DNA of 64,000 nt from Salinicola peritrichatus (GTDB lineage: Bacteria; Pseudomonadota; Gammaproteobacteria; Pseudomonadales; Halomonadaceae). Below are positions 45,629 to 55,684 of the stretch, piece by piece. The notes under the pieces were generated by a model. The model did not search any database and was not told the origin of the DNA. It saw nothing but the letters and a program-made list of their open reading frames with translations. Each line of letters starts with the position of its first letter. Position 1 is the first letter of the stretch. The DNA lies in contig NZ_PZJU01000012.1 in the NCBI RefSeq assembly GCF_003206715.1, forward strand, positions 64,626 to 128,625, read 5' to 3'. Made by a program: the position numbers and the translations under genes.

Positions 45629-48226
45629 ATGCGTATGGATCGCATGACGACCAAGCTGCAGAATGCGCTGGCCGAAGCCCAATCGCTGGCGGTGGGGCGC
45701 GGCCACAACCAACTCGATCCCGGCCATCTGTTGATGGCGCTGCTCGAGATGCGCGACAGCGGCATCAAGGGGCTGGTGCAAAAGGCGGGCGGCGATGTCG
45801 GCCGCCTGCGCGAGGGACTGGTGAGCTATCTCGACGGCCTGCCCGAGGTCGGCCAGTTCGATGGCAACGTCAGCATGAGCCAGGATCTGGCCCGGCTGTT
45901 CAATCTGGCCGACCGCGAGGCCCAAAGCCGTGGCGACCAATACATCGCCATCGAGCTGATTCTGCTGGCGGCGCTCGATCTCAAGAGCGGTGTCGGCAAG
46001 GTGTTGACCCAGGCCGGGCTGGACCGCAAGCGGCTCTCGAGCGCGATCGGCGAATTGCGCGGCGGTGCCAACGTCGACGATGCCAATGCCGAGGAGAAGC
46101 GCGAGGCGCTGGAGAAGTACACGCTCGATCTCACTGCCCGCGCCAGCGACGGCAAACTCGATCCGGTGATCGGCCGTGACGACGAGATCCGCCGCACGAT
46201 CCAGGTGCTGCAGCGGCGGACCAAGAACAACCCGGTATTGATCGGCGAGCCCGGCGTCGGCAAGACCGCCATCGTCGAGGGGCTGGCCCAGCGTATCGTC
46301 AACGGCGAGGTGCCGGAGGGGCTCAAGGACAAGCGCGTGCTGGCACTGGACATGGGCTCGCTGCTGGCCGGCGCCAAGTTCCGCGGTGAGTTCGAGGAGC
46401 GGCTGAAGTCCGTACTCAACGAACTGGCCAAGGAAGAGGGCCGGGTGATCCTGTTCATCGATGAGCTGCACACCATGGTCGGCGCCGGCAAGGCCGAGGG
46501 CGCGATGGACGCCGGCAACATGCTCAAGCCGGCGCTGGCGCGCGGCGAGCTGCACTGCGTCGGCGCCACCACGCTCGATGAGTACCGCCAGTACATCGAG
46601 AAGGATGCCGCGCTCGAGCGTCGCTTCCAGAAGGTGCTGGTGGACGAGCCGAGCGAGGAGGACACCATTGCCATCCTGCGTGGCCTCAAGGAGCGCTACG
46701 AGGTGCATCACGGTGTCGACATCACCGACTCGGCGATCATCGCCGCAGCCAAGCTGTCGACCCGCTACATCACCGACCGCCAGTTGCCCGACAAGGCGAT
46801 CGACCTGATCGATGAAGCGGCATCACGCATCCGCATGGAGCTGGACTCCAAGCCGGAAGAGATGGACCGTCTCGACCGGCGCCTGATCCAGCTCAAGATG
46901 GAGCGCGAGGCGCTGAAGAAGGAGACCGATGAGGCGTCCAGGAAGCGGCTCGAGAATCTCGAAACCCAGATCGGCGAACTCGAGCGCGAATACGCCGATC
47001 TCGAAGAGGTGTGGAAGGCCGAGAAGGCCAGCATCCAGGGCGCGGCGCAGTACAAGGCCGAACTCGAACAGGCGCGTATCGATCTCGAGGCGGCGCGTCG
47101 CCAGGGCGACCTGGGGCGGATGTCCGAATTGCAATACGGGGTGATTCCCAAACTGGAGCGCCAGATCGCGGAAAGTAGCGACGTCGCCAGCGACAGCGAA
47201 AAAGCCGGCCCGGCCGAGCACCAGCTGTTGCGCTCCAACGTGACCGAGGAGGAGATCGCCGAGGTGGTCTCGCGCTGGACCGGCATTCCGGTGGCCAAGA
47301 TGCTCGAGGGCGAGCGCGACAAATTGCTGCGCATGGAAGAGGCGCTGCACGAGCGGGTGATCGGCCAGGACGAGGCGGTCAATGCGGTGGCCAATGCCGT
47401 GCGCCGTTCCCGTGCCGGGCTGGCCGACCCCAATCGACCCAACGGCTCTTTCCTGTTCCTCGGCCCGACCGGGGTGGGCAAGACCGAGCTGTGCAAGTCG
47501 CTGGCCAGCTTCCTGTTCGATACCGAGGAAGCGATGGTACGCATCGACATGTCCGAGTTCATGGAAAAGCACTCCGTGGCGCGGCTGATCGGCGCGCCTC
47601 CGGGCTACGTCGGTTACGAGGAGGGCGGCTATCTGACCGAGGCGGTACGCCGCAAGCCCTATTCGGTGCTGCTGCTCGACGAGGTCGAGAAGGCGCATCC
47701 GGACGTCTTCAACATCCTGTTGCAGGTACTGGAGGATGGCCGCCTGACCGATGGCCAGGGACGCACGGTGGATTTTCGCAACACCGTGATCGTGATGACC
47801 TCCAACCTGGGTTCCGATGTGATCCAGCGCATGGGCGGCGAGGATGCCGACTACTCGGCGATGCGCGATGCGGTGATGACGGTGGTGGGCAACCACTTCC
47901 GCCCCGAGTTGATCAACCGTATCGACGAAGTGGTGGTGTTCCACGCCCTTGGTCAGGAACAGATCCAGGCGATCGCCTCGATCCAGATCGACCGTCTGCG
48001 CGAGCGTCTGGCCGAGCGCGATCTCCAGCTCGAGGTCAGCGACGACGCCATGGCCCAGCTGGCGGTGGTCGGTTTCGACCCGGTATTCGGCGCGCGTCCG
48101 CTCAAGCGGGCGATCCAGAACCGGATCGAGAACCCGCTGGCTCAGGATCTGCTCGCGGGCCGCTTCGCGCCGGGCGACACCATCCGGGTCAAGGCGGAAG
48201 ACGACCATCTCGTCTTCGGCAAGTGA
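45629..48226 (+). CDS. clpB: ATP-dependent disaggregase ClpB
   Basis: Hexameric AAA+ chaperone that, with DnaK, rescues aggregated proteins. At 865 aa it has an N-terminal Clp_N repeat domain, NBD1 with Walker [10 protein letters not shown] (about 206), a coiled-coil middle domain (about 410-525, with alternating Glu/Lys/Arg heptads), NBD2 with GPTGVGKTE (about 612) and the C-terminal D2 small domain. A sigma32-type promoter precedes it. The internal GTG often used for the short form was not examined in detail. Confidence 0.97.
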   Translation: MRMDRMTTKLQNALAEAQSLAVGRGHNQLDPGHLLMALLEMRDSGIKGLVQKAGGDVGRLREGLVSYLDGLPEVGQFDGNVSMSQDLARLFNLADREAQSRGDQYIAIELILLAALDLKSGVGKVLTQAGLDRKRLSSAIGELRGGANVDDANAEEKREALEKYTLDLTARASDGKLDPVIGRDDEIRRTIQVLQRRTKNNPVLIGEPGVGKTAIVEGLAQRIVNGEVPEGLKDKRVLALDMGSLLAGAKFRGEFEERLKSVLNELAKEEGRVILFIDELHTMVGAGKAEGAMDAGNMLKPALARGELHCVGATTLDEYRQYIEKDAALERRFQKVLVDEPSEEDTIAILRGLKERYEVHHGVDITDSAIIAAAKLSTRYITDRQLPDKAIDLIDEAASRIRMELDSKPEEMDRLDRRLIQLKMEREALKKETDEASRKRLENLETQIGELEREYADLEEVWKAEKASIQGAAQYKAELEQARIDLEAARRQGDLGRMSELQYGVIPKLERQIAESSDVASDSEKAGPAEHQLLRSNVTEEEIAEVVSRWTGIPVAKMLEGERDKLLRMEEALHERVIGQDEAVNAVANAVRRSRAGLADPNRPNGSFLFLGPTGVGKTELCKSLASFLFDTEEAMVRIDMSEFMEKHSVARLIGAPPGYVGYEEGGYLTEAVRRKPYSVLLLDEVEKAHPDVFNILLQVLEDGRLTDGQGRTVDFRNTVIVMTSNLGSDVIQRMGGEDADYSAMRDAVMTVVGNHFRPELINRIDEVVVFHALGQEQIQAIASIQIDRLRERLAERDLQLEVSDDAMAQLAVVGFDPVFGARPLKRAIQNRIENPLAQDLLAGRFAPGDTIRVKAEDDHLVFGK

Positions 48227-48293
48227 ACCCCCATGGCCGCGGCGGATGTCGCGGCCGACAGTCAACACACGGTCGCGTCCTGACCGTCTTCCC

Positions 48294-48323
48294 GCCCGCG
48301 GCGTTCTGCGTCGCGGGCTTTTT
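48294..48323 (+). terminator. Terminator after clpB
   Basis: GCCCGCG (48294-48300) pairs with CGCGGGC (48312-48318), followed by TTTTT. It lies in the gap between convergent clpB and the sugar porter. Confidence 0.85.
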
Positions 48324-48341
48324 CATGGTTCGCTTGCGCTG

Positions 48342-49676
48342 TCACGCGCTCGGCGAGAGTTTGCGCTGCAGCTTCTCCAGCGGCACGCCCTTGGTTTCCG
48401 GCATCACGAAAGCCACGAACGCTATCTGCAACACCATCATGAAGGCAAAGAAGGCAAATACCGGCCCGCCATTGAAGACGCCGAGTACCCAGGGCGTGAC
48501 CAGGGTGATCGCGGCGGCGAAAAACCAGTGGGTGAAGCTGCCCAGCGACTGCCCGCGGGCGCGCTCGCGGTTGGGGAAGACTTCCGAGATATAGACCCAG
48601 ATCACCGTGCCCTGGCTGATGCCATGGGCGGCGACGAACAGGCACAACTGGAGAGGGATCAGCGCGCCGCCCAGATTGTCGGTGAAAAAGGCGTGAGAGA
48701 TGATCGCCAGCGAGATGATGTAGCCCACCGAGCCGATGTACATCAGCGTGCGCCGGCCGACGCGGTCGATCAGCGCCATCCCGACCATGGTGAACAGCAC
48801 CATGATCAAACCGATGCCGGCGGTGGAGAGCAGTGCGGCACTTGCGCCCAGTTGCGCCGATTCGAGAATTCGCGGGGCGTAGTAGAGTACGAAGTTGATG
48901 CCGGTGAACTGGTTGAAGAAGGCGATCAGGAACGCCAGTAGGATCGGCAGGCGATAGCGGCGCGAGAAGAACCGGGTATGCACTTTCTGATCCTCGCGGT
49001 CGGCGGCCTGAATCTCGTCGATCTGCGCCGTGATGTCGCGCTTGGCATCGATCTGGCGCAGTATCCTGGCGGCGCCCTCTGTGTCGTTACGGTTGAGGAT
49101 CAGCCAACGTGGACTCTCCGGCACGGCGAACAGTGCCAGGGTATAGACCAGCGCCGGAACGGCTTCGATGCCGACCATCCAGCGCCAGGCATCGTCGCCG
49201 AGCAGGCTGCCGAGAATGGCGTTCGAGACATAGGCCATGAAGATGCCGAACACCACGTTGAACTGATACAGCGCCACCAGGTTGCCGCGACGCTCGGCGG
49301 GCGCGATCTCGGAGATGTAGGCCGGTGCGGCCACCGACGACATGCCGACGCCGAAGCCACCGATCAGGCGGAAGAACGAAAACCAAAAGGGATCGGTCGC
49401 CAGCGCCGAGCCGACCGCTGAGACGAAGTAGAGCACGCCGATCATGAACAGCGTGGCGCGCCGCCCCAGGCGATCGGTGGGCCAGTTGCCGCAGATTGCC
49501 CCCAGCACCGTGCCCCATAGCGCCATCGACATGATGAACAGACCGTGCTGGAGGTCGCTGAGCCCCCAAAGTTCCTGAATGGGCTTGTCCGCCCCGGAGA
49601 TCACGGCGGTGTCGAAACCGAACAGAAAGCCCGCCATGGCGACGAACATGGACCACTTCAGGATAGGGGACATCAT
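48342..49676 (-). CDS. MFS sugar porter (sugar:H+ symporter family)
   Basis: This 444-aa inner-membrane protein has 12 transmembrane segments and the sugar porter signatures: FGFDTAVISGA in TM1, DRLGRR (loop 2-3), ERRGNLVALYQFNVVFGI near TM4, PESPRWL after TM6, QFTGINFVLYYAP in TM7, DRVGRR (loop 8-9) and PETKGVPLEKL at the end. It is in the XylE/GalP family, but the sugar cannot be assigned. ATG 49676 (or 49673) follows AAAGGTG. It stands alone; no catabolic genes flank it. Confidence 0.88.
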   Translation of the reverse strand: MMSPILKWSMFVAMAGFLFGFDTAVISGADKPIQELWGLSDLQHGLFIMSMALWGTVLGAICGNWPTDRLGRRATLFMIGVLYFVSAVGSALATDPFWFSFFRLIGGFGVGMSSVAAPAYISEIAPAERRGNLVALYQFNVVFGIFMAYVSNAILGSLLGDDAWRWMVGIEAVPALVYTLALFAVPESPRWLILNRNDTEGAARILRQIDAKRDITAQIDEIQAADREDQKVHTRFFSRRYRLPILLAFLIAFFNQFTGINFVLYYAPRILESAQLGASAALLSTAGIGLIMVLFTMVGMALIDRVGRRTLMYIGSVGYIISLAIISHAFFTDNLGGALIPLQLCLFVAAHGISQGTVIWVYISEVFPNRERARGQSLGSFTHWFFAAAITLVTPWVLGVFNGGPVFAFFAFMMVLQIAFVAFVMPETKGVPLEKLQRKLSPSA

Positions 49677-50230
49677 CAATCACCTTTCTAGAGCATTGTC
49701 GGGTCGAGAATTATTTCAGCCTAGCTCAACAATCAGTACAGCAGCGATGTTCCGGCCTCGCCGTGCATTCATCTCAAACTTTAGTGGGCAACGAAGTCTG
49801 GGGGAGCATTTTGCAGTGCCGAGGTTGACAGCCCTCGGGCACTGATGGAATCTAGGCGGTTCCTGATTGCGGGCGCAGCATAGTCTGGGAGATCCCCGGC
49901 CGCTGCGTGAAGGGTAGGTTCCCAGCGACCTCTACCCGCCTGTCGAGAGAACTTCCTCAGGAAGCTTTCTCAGGAAACAAGGGCACGGGCCAACCGCCTG
50001 TCCCCGCCAACCCCGACACGGCGATCTGCCGTGCCAGACATCGCCCGGCCAGCCGGCTCGGCAGTGTCTATGAGTGCGGGTCCCCACCCCGGGCCCAGAC
50101 GCCAGGATGATGGCATCAGGCGCCGATTCGATATCGGCAGCGGCGTACCGCCGCGATTGAGCTTCGCTTTCACGCTTCTTGCCGAGGAGGAAAGCGGAGT
50201 GGCACTCGAACTTCCAGGGGAGACTCACCA
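49677..50230. other. Long leader/intergenic region upstream of ilvI
   Basis: About 550 bases between the divergent sugar porter and ilvI. TTGACA at 49825-49830 with GAATCT 17 bp downstream is a weak promoter candidate. Two near-copies of CTTYCTCAGGAA (about 49951-49976), each partly self-complementary, lie further on. I looked for an Ile/Leu/Val-rich attenuator peptide and found none; an open frame at 49907-50110 has no such composition. Confidence 0.4.
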
Positions 50231-51955
50231 GTGGAATTACTTTCCGGCGCCGATATGATCGCTCGCTTTCTGAAGGATGAAGGCGTCGAGCGTATCTACG
50301 GCTATCCGGGCGGTGCGGCATTGCACATCTACGATGCCCTGTTCCGTCAGGATAGCGTTCAGCACATTCTCGTTCGTCACGAACAAGCCGCCACCCACGC
50401 CGCCGATGGCTACGCCCGCGCCAGCGGCAAGCCCGGCGTGGTACTCGTGACCTCCGGCCCCGGCGCGACCAACGCCGTGACCGGCATCGCCACCGCCTAC
50501 ATGGATTCGATCCCGATGGTGGTGCTGTGCGGCCAAGTTGCCAGCCACCTGATCGGCGAGGACGCTTTTCAGGAAACCGATATCGTCGGCGTCACCCGCC
50601 CGATCGTGAAGCACAGCTTCTCGATCAAGCACCCCAGCGAGATTCCCGCGGTGCTGAAGAAGGCGTTCTATCTTGCCTCGACCGGCCGTCCCGGCCCGGT
50701 GGTGGTGGACATTCCCAAGGACATGACGGCGCCCACCGAGCGTTACGAGTACGTCTATCCGAAGAAGGTCAAGATTCGCTCCTACAACCCGGTGACCCGT
50801 GGCCACAGCGGCCAGATCAAGAAGGCCGTCGACATGATGCTCAAGGCGCGCCGGCCGGTGTTCTATACCGGCGGCGGCATCGTTACCGGGCGCGCCAGCG
50901 AGGCGCTGACCGATCTGGTCCAGCGTCTCGGCTTTCCCATCACCACCACGCTGATGGGAATCGGCGGCTATCCGCAGGGCGATCGCCAGTCGCTCGGCTG
51001 GCTCGGCATGCATGGCAGCTATGAAGCCAACATGGCGATGCACCATGCCGATCTGATCGTCGCCATCGGCGCGCGCTTCGACGACCGGGTGACCAACAAC
51101 ACTTCGAAATTCTGCCCCACGGCCAAGATCGTGCACGTCGATATCGATCCCAGCTCGATCTCCAAGACCGTGCGGGCGGACGTGCCGATCGTCGGTGCGG
51201 CGGGCAGCGTCATCAACGAGATGATCAGCCTGGTCCAGGATCGCGAGCCGGCCAGTCCGGAGGCGCTCGAGGAGTGGTGGAAGACCATCGACGGCTGGCG
51301 GGCCGAGCGCGAGGGCAAGCTCTACGAGCCATCCAAGCCGGGCGAAGCACTCAAGCCGCAGGAGGTGATCGAAGCGGTCTACCGCGCGACCCGAGGCGAG
51401 GCGTTCGTGACCACGGACGTGGGCCAGCACCAGATGTTCGCGGCGCAGTACTACAAGTTCGCCAAGCCCAACCGCTTCATCACCTCCGGCGGCCTCGGCA
51501 CCATGGGCTTCGGCTTTCCGGCGGCGATGGGCGTCAAGCTCAACTTCCCCCAGGACGACGTGGTCTGCTTCACCGGCGAAGGCAGCTTTCAGATGATGAT
51601 GCAGGAACTGTCGACCTGTAAGCAGTTCGAGGTCGGCGTCAAGATCGTCAACCTGAACAACCAGTCGCTGGGCATGGTGCGTCAGTGGCAGGATCTGAAC
51701 TACAAGTCGCGCCATGCGCATTCCTACATGGAATCGCTGCCCGACTTCGCCAAGCTGATCGAGGCCTACGGTTTCACGGCGCTCAAGGTGGAACGTCACG
51801 AGGAACTGGCGCCGGCGCTGGAACGTGCCTTCGCCGATACCAACGAACTGGTGTTCCTCGACGTCTATGTCGATCCATTCGAACACGTCTATCCAATGCA
51901 GGTGCCTCTCGGCTCCATGCGTGACATGCTGCTTTCGAAGACGGAGCGGACCTGA
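50231..51955 (+). CDS. ilvI: Acetolactate synthase, large (catalytic) subunit
   Basis: A 574-aa ThDP enzyme for the first common step of branched-chain amino acid synthesis. YGYPGGAALHIYDAL with the catalytic Glu (HEQAATHAADGYARASG), FAD-region residues and the ThDP/Mg motif FTGEGSFQMMMQELSTC followed by NLNNQSLGM. GTG 50231 is the start, preceded by GGGGAG, giving MELLSGADMI as in E. coli IlvI. Its stop overlaps the ilvH ATG by one base. Confidence 0.95.
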   Translation: MELLSGADMIARFLKDEGVERIYGYPGGAALHIYDALFRQDSVQHILVRHEQAATHAADGYARASGKPGVVLVTSGPGATNAVTGIATAYMDSIPMVVLCGQVASHLIGEDAFQETDIVGVTRPIVKHSFSIKHPSEIPAVLKKAFYLASTGRPGPVVVDIPKDMTAPTERYEYVYPKKVKIRSYNPVTRGHSGQIKKAVDMMLKARRPVFYTGGGIVTGRASEALTDLVQRLGFPITTTLMGIGGYPQGDRQSLGWLGMHGSYEANMAMHHADLIVAIGARFDDRVTNNTSKFCPTAKIVHVDIDPSSISKTVRADVPIVGAAGSVINEMISLVQDREPASPEALEEWWKTIDGWRAEREGKLYEPSKPGEALKPQEVIEAVYRATRGEAFVTTDVGQHQMFAAQYYKFAKPNRFITSGGLGTMGFGFPAAMGVKLNFPQDDVVCFTGEGSFQMMMQELSTCKQFEVGVKIVNLNNQSLGMVRQWQDLNYKSRHAHSYMESLPDFAKLIEAYGFTALKVERHEELAPALERAFADTNELVFLDVYVDPFEHVYPMQVPLGSMRDMLLSKTERT

Positions 51956-52446
51956 TGCGCCATATCATCTCGATTCTGCTGGAAAACGAGCCGGGCGCGC
52001 TGTCCCGCGTGGTGGGACTGTTCTCCCAGCGCAACTTCAACATCGAAACCCTCAACGTGGCACCGACCGAGGAACCGTCGTTGTCCCGGCTGACGGTGAC
52101 CACGGTCGGCGACGATCGGGTGATCGAGCAGATTACCAAGCATCTCAACAAGCTGATCGACGTGGTCAAGCTGGTCGACCTGACCGAAGGCAACCACATC
52201 GAGCGCGAACTGATGCTGGTCAAGGTCAAGGCGCTCGGCGCCAGCCGCGACGAGGTCAAGCGCACCGCGGACATCTTCCGCGCGCAGATCGTCGACGTCA
52301 CGCCGAGCGTCTACACGGTGCAGATCACCGGCGATGCCGGCAAGCTCGATGCCTTCGTGCAGGCGATGGCGCCGATCGGCATTCTCGAGGTCGCGCGCAC
52401 CGGCGTCTCGGGCATTGCCCGTGGAGATAAACTGCTTTCGTTGTGA
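51955..52446 (+). CDS. ilvH: Acetolactate synthase, small regulatory subunit
   Basis: A 163-aa ACT-domain subunit conferring valine inhibition and full activity on IlvI. MRHIISILLENEPGALSRVVGLFSQRNFNIETLNVAPTE is the ACT core with the N-x-E/G-GALSR valine site. TGATG overlap with ilvI ensures stoichiometric translation. Confidence 0.96.
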   Translation: MRHIISILLENEPGALSRVVGLFSQRNFNIETLNVAPTEEPSLSRLTVTTVGDDRVIEQITKHLNKLIDVVKLVDLTEGNHIERELMLVKVKALGASRDEVKRTADIFRAQIVDVTPSVYTVQITGDAGKLDAFVQAMAPIGILEVARTGVSGIARGDKLLSL

Positions 52447-52467
52447 AGCGGCCAGAGTCGCCAACGG

Positions 52468-52502
52468 ACGCCCGGCGGGAGCCATTCCGCCGGGCGTTTT
52501 TG
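52468..52502 (+). terminator. Terminator after ilvIH
   Basis: An 11-bp perfect stem (52468-52478 with 52487-52497) followed by TTTTTGT. It marks the end of the housekeeping DNA left of the accessory block. Confidence 0.93.
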
Positions 52503-52560
52503 TATTTTACTATTCAGTGGGATGTTGAGCGTCGAAAGCCGCGCATAGGGCAGGCACTAT

Positions 52561-53367
52561 TCATAACGGGGAGGCGACAGTGTTGTGAGCCGTACGGTAA
52601 AAGGCGTCGAGTTCTTTGGCCACCCGGTCGGGAATTTCCGTGAGGATGCCGTTTTTCATTTCCTTGAAAATGATGAGCTTAGAGCCCTCCACAATGTCGG
52701 AAAGATGCTTTGCCACGTCTGCGCCGCTTCCCTTGGCATACTCACCTGTCATGATGAGAGTTGGCATGGCGATGTCGTTTAACCACAGGCCGATCTCTGT
52801 CTGGCTATACAACTTATAGGTATCGATGAAGACTTGCTCATTGATACTGGTAAGCTGTTCGAGCCGCTGTTGCAAGGCACCGGGATGCACGGTAACGAAG
52901 GCGTCCGTATACCAAAGCTTCACCAGGCTAGACATGGTTTCGGCGACGCCCTCATGTTGAAGTCGTTCAATTAACTTGGCATTGGAACGTATATCCTGTT
53001 CATTACGATCCACAGGAGCAGCCATCAGGCAGAGGCGGCTAACATGTTCGGGATATCGATGCGCATAGGCAGCAGCAATAAACGAGCCAAGCGAATGGCC
53101 AACGAAGAAGGCCTGTTCCAAGCTCAGTTCGGTGCGCAACGCTTCGAGGTCCTCAACTAGCCTATCGAGAGTGAGCTCATCTGGCGCGGGGTCAGAATTA
53201 CCATGGCCCCTTAGGTCATAGGAAATACAGGAAAAATCGTCTGTCAGATATTCTATGACCCCTTGCCAAGTGTCATGAGTTGACCCGTTGCCATGCACGA
53301 ATACGATGGCAGGCCCTTTGCCTTGAACCCAATACGCCGTTGGGCCAGCCTTGCGCTTATGGACCAT
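52561..53367 (-). CDS. Alpha/beta hydrolase-fold protein with degenerate catalytic triad
   Basis: 268 aa, alpha/beta-hydrolase fold: oxyanion FVHGNGSTHDTW, YDLRGHGNSD and nucleophile elbow GHSLGS (Ser92). Aligned without gaps over the last 47 common positions with the other hydrolase of this block (54872-55684), the acid position Asp218 is Ala211 and the catalytic His246 is Asn239 (AAC codon). It may therefore be non-hydrolytic, catalyse a different reaction, or be decaying. It is the last gene of the minus-strand arm, 3 bases after the tautomerase-like gene, so it is co-transcribed with the oxygenase. Confidence 0.8.
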   Translation of the reverse strand: MVHKRKAGPTAYWVQGKGPAIVFVHGNGSTHDTWQGVIEYLTDDFSCISYDLRGHGNSDPAPDELTLDRLVEDLEALRTELSLEQAFFVGHSLGSFIAAAYAHRYPEHVSRLCLMAAPVDRNEQDIRSNAKLIERLQHEGVAETMSSLVKLWYTDAFVTVHPGALQQRLEQLTSINEQVFIDTYKLYSQTEIGLWLNDIAMPTLIMTGEYAKGSGADVAKHLSDIVEGSKLIIFKEMKNGILTEIPDRVAKELDAFYRTAHNTVASPL

Positions 53368-53370
53368 GTG

Positions 53371-53565
53371 CTACCCCTTGGCTTTTTCGCTGGCAAGGTG
53401 CCCGCCGACACCCCAGTCTTGCGGGGAATAATCAGTAATCACAACTTGTACGCTTTCTCGTTTCCCGCCGCAGCTGCGTAGGAAGCCTTCGGTCAGCTCC
53501 TTGATGAGCTCGCTTTTCTGCTCGGTCGTTCGTCCTTCGAACATTTCCACACGGATAATGGGCAT
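53371..53565 (-). CDS. 4-oxalocrotonate tautomerase-family protein
   Basis: A 64-aa protein starting Met-Pro, so the catalytic amino-terminal Pro1 would be exposed after Met removal. Counting from Pro1, Arg11 (MFEGR) is kept, the usual Arg39 is Gln (SVQVVITD) and Phe50 is Trp (DWGVGG). The family tautomerises 2-hydroxymuconate-like enols from aromatic ring cleavage; the Arg39 change suggests a substrate other than a simple dicarboxylate. It lies between the flavin monooxygenase and the degenerate hydrolase. Confidence 0.85.
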   Translation of the reverse strand: MPIIRVEMFEGRTTEQKSELIKELTEGFLRSCGGKRESVQVVITDYSPQDWGVGGHLASEKAKG

Positions 53566-53626
53566 TTTTCTGTATCTCGATACTAGGGCCACTCGCTTTG
53601 ACGGCCGGATTAATGGTGCCTGCTAG

Positions 53627-54769
53627 TCAGATCGCTGGCTTGTGGTCGATGGCGCAGCGCAGATTATTCTGGAACCGGTTTGTTCTGGCTAGAAGCGGCA
53701 GCAATCTGCTGCGCAACCCAAGCAGTCCCTGCGGCCAACGCGTACCGACAGCACCGTAGAGATAGGACATTCGCTGAGTCTGATCGATGTAGGGCCTTTC
53801 CGCCTGCTCCCATTTGCGTAGAGCAGTGGGAATATCGGTATGCTTGGTGACGGCTCGAGCAAGTACGACGGCATTGGTGATTGCCACGCAGGCGCCCTGG
53901 CCTAGATTGGGTGTCATCGCATGCGCTGCATCTCCGACGATACAGGCATTTCCTAGCGACCAAGAAGAACAGTGAACATTATAGAAGGGGCGCCAGTGCT
54001 CTTCGGGATGGCGGGGAAGGCGCTCCAAATACTCTCTGTAATTGGGATGACTTTCAGCCCACGCTTCCAAATTGAAGGGTTGTTGCATACGCCCAGCGAT
54101 ATCATGCTCGGGGCAGCAAAGAAACACGTAGTGATAGTCTTTACTAGCCGGAGCCATGCCTATGCGTCGCCCTCCGTTCCACATTTCTATCCGTCGGGTG
54201 CTGAGGCTATCATCGGGCTGGCGCGGTATGAGGTGACGACCGCAGCCGTCCTTCATCTCTATGATCTTCTGCGCGAGTTTCAACGAATCCCTCACCTTGG
54301 AGAACACGCCGTCCGCACCAATGACTAAATCGGCCTTGGGGCCCATGCCGTTGACGAATTCAAGACGTCCTTCGGGGGATGCACCGATAACCTTTGAATT
54401 GGTGATGATCTCCACACCTTGCGCGATGGCATGTTCGGCCAGAATACGGTGCAACTCCGTACGCAGGATGACGATGAGCTCGGGAAGCGGTTCGTTCTTG
54501 CGCCGTATGTTCACTTCCCTTTGCCGATGGTCCTGCAGCAAGCGTGGCTTTTCCGAGGCCACGCCCGTCTCTACGACCTTGTTGTAAACGCCAAGCTCAC
54601 GCAAGGCAGCGAGGGCGTTTTCCCAAAGATAGAGACCTGCGCCAATCTCTCGTAATTCCTTTCCCTTTTCATGGACACGGACGCTCCAGCCTTGTTGAGC
54701 CAGTGCCGCTGCTGCGGCGAGTCCTGCAAGTCCTGCGCCTGCGATTTCAGCTACCGGTTTGTTAGCCAT
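53627..54769 (-). CDS. Group A FAD-dependent aromatic monooxygenase, similar to pyridine-ring-opening oxygenases
   Basis: A 380-aa single-component flavoprotein hydroxylase. FAD-binding GAGLAGLAAAAAL (about 11-23), the DG motif GADGVFSKVRDS (about 150) and the GD motif GDAAHAMTPNLGQGA (about 295) are intact. The N-terminal LHEKxxELRxxGAGxYLWxNxLxxL pattern closely recalls 2-methyl-3-hydroxypyridine-5-carboxylate oxygenase (MHPCO) and 5-pyridoxate dioxygenase, flavoenzymes that hydroxylate and open a pyridine ring; this is from memory, not a search. 6-Hydroxynicotinate 3-monooxygenase (NicC) and salicylate hydroxylases are alternatives. Second gene of the minus-strand arm. Confidence 0.82.
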   Translation of the reverse strand: MANKPVAEIAGAGLAGLAAAAALAQQGWSVRVHEKGKELREIGAGLYLWENALAALRELGVYNKVVETGVASEKPRLLQDHRQREVNIRRKNEPLPELIVILRTELHRILAEHAIAQGVEIITNSKVIGASPEGRLEFVNGMGPKADLVIGADGVFSKVRDSLKLAQKIIEMKDGCGRHLIPRQPDDSLSTRRIEMWNGGRRIGMAPASKDYHYVFLCCPEHDIAGRMQQPFNLEAWAESHPNYREYLERLPRHPEEHWRPFYNVHCSSWSLGNACIVGDAAHAMTPNLGQGACVAITNAVVLARAVTKHTDIPTALRKWEQAERPYIDQTQRMSYLYGAVGTRWPQGLLGLRSRLLPLLARTNRFQNNLRCAIDHKPAI

Positions 54770-54871
54770 TCTTTACTCCGTCGTCAGGTATTGTCATTTA
54801 TATGGTTAGAAAACGGGCCTATGCCGTTGAATCTTCGCGCTTAGCTGAAGCGAGCGTGAATTCCCCCGGAT

Positions 54872-55684
54872 TTATGCCTGGCTGCGTTGCGTGATGAAAC
54901 GGCGTAGCTCGGAGGCCACCCTGTGGGGGGCTTCCATCAGAATGGAATGCTTCAATCCCTCGAGAATTACGAGTTCAGAGTCAGGCAGCTGACTATCGAT
55001 GTAGCGGTTCAGGCGCGGATTACAACCGCCATCCAGCTCGCCCGTGAGTACAAGTGACGGAACAGCAACCTCATGCAGCCAGGGAGCCATTTCGGTTTCC
55101 GCATAGATGTGGAAAACATTGAGGAATACGTTAGCGCTCATGCTAGTGATCTGATTAAGTCGGGCCGTGACGATGTCAGGGTTGGCTTGGGCAAACTCAT
55201 CCGTGTACCAGCGGTTTACGAGCGTATTGAGAATATTGGGGATCCCCTCACGTTCCATTGCCTCGACAACTCCCTTTACCTTGGCGCTGTCGTCTGCCGT
55301 TCGTCCGGCGGCCGTTGATAATAGCGCCAGAGTCTTGACTCGCTCGGGGTATTTTCGTGCATAGGCTGGGCCAATCATGCCGCCAAGCGAGTGTCCGGCG
55401 ATATGGGCCTTTTTGATACCCAGCTTTGCCCGTAGCGCTTCCAGATCTTCGACCAATGCATCTAGGTCGAACCGCCCTTCGGGCATGGGGGATATGCCAT
55501 GACCTCGCAAGTCATAAGAGATACAACAAAAATCGGACTTTAAATCATCCACGATCCTATCCCAGGTGGCATGCGATGCACCGATGCCATGCACCAGAAA
55601 AAGCGGCTCCCCCTCGCCGGCGATCCAGTGCGAGCAGTCTAGGGCTTTGGGGGACGAATTCATGTTGTTGATTTTTTGTGTCAT
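54872..55684 (-). CDS. Alpha/beta hydrolase with intact triad
   Basis: 270 aa. FLVHGIGASHATW, YDLRGHGIS, nucleophile GHSLGG (Ser99), acid in TGELDGG (Asp218) and His in LKHSILMEAP (His246). Related to enol-lactonase/C-C or N-acyl hydrolases of aromatic catabolism. It is first in the minus-strand arm, with AGGACTAGTC before ATG 55684. Next to an MHPCO-like oxygenase, a plausible role is hydrolysis of the ring-opened amide or enol, but this is inference. Confidence 0.83.
   Translation of the reverse strand: MTQKINNMNSSPKALDCSHWIAGEGEPLFLVHGIGASHATWDRIVDDLKSDFCCISYDLRGHGISPMPEGRFDLDALVEDLEALRAKLGIKKAHIAGHSLGGMIGPAYARKYPERVKTLALLSTAAGRTADDSAKVKGVVEAMEREGIPNILNTLVNRWYTDEFAQANPDIVTARLNQITSMSANVFLNVFHIYAETEMAPWLHEVAVPSLVLTGELDGGCNPRLNRYIDSQLPDSELVILEGLKHSILMEAPHRVASELRRFITQRSQA

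Noticed and set aside
49907..50110. Possible leader peptide for attenuation of ilvIH
   Set aside because: No run of Ile, Val or Leu codons and no terminator/antiterminator pair.
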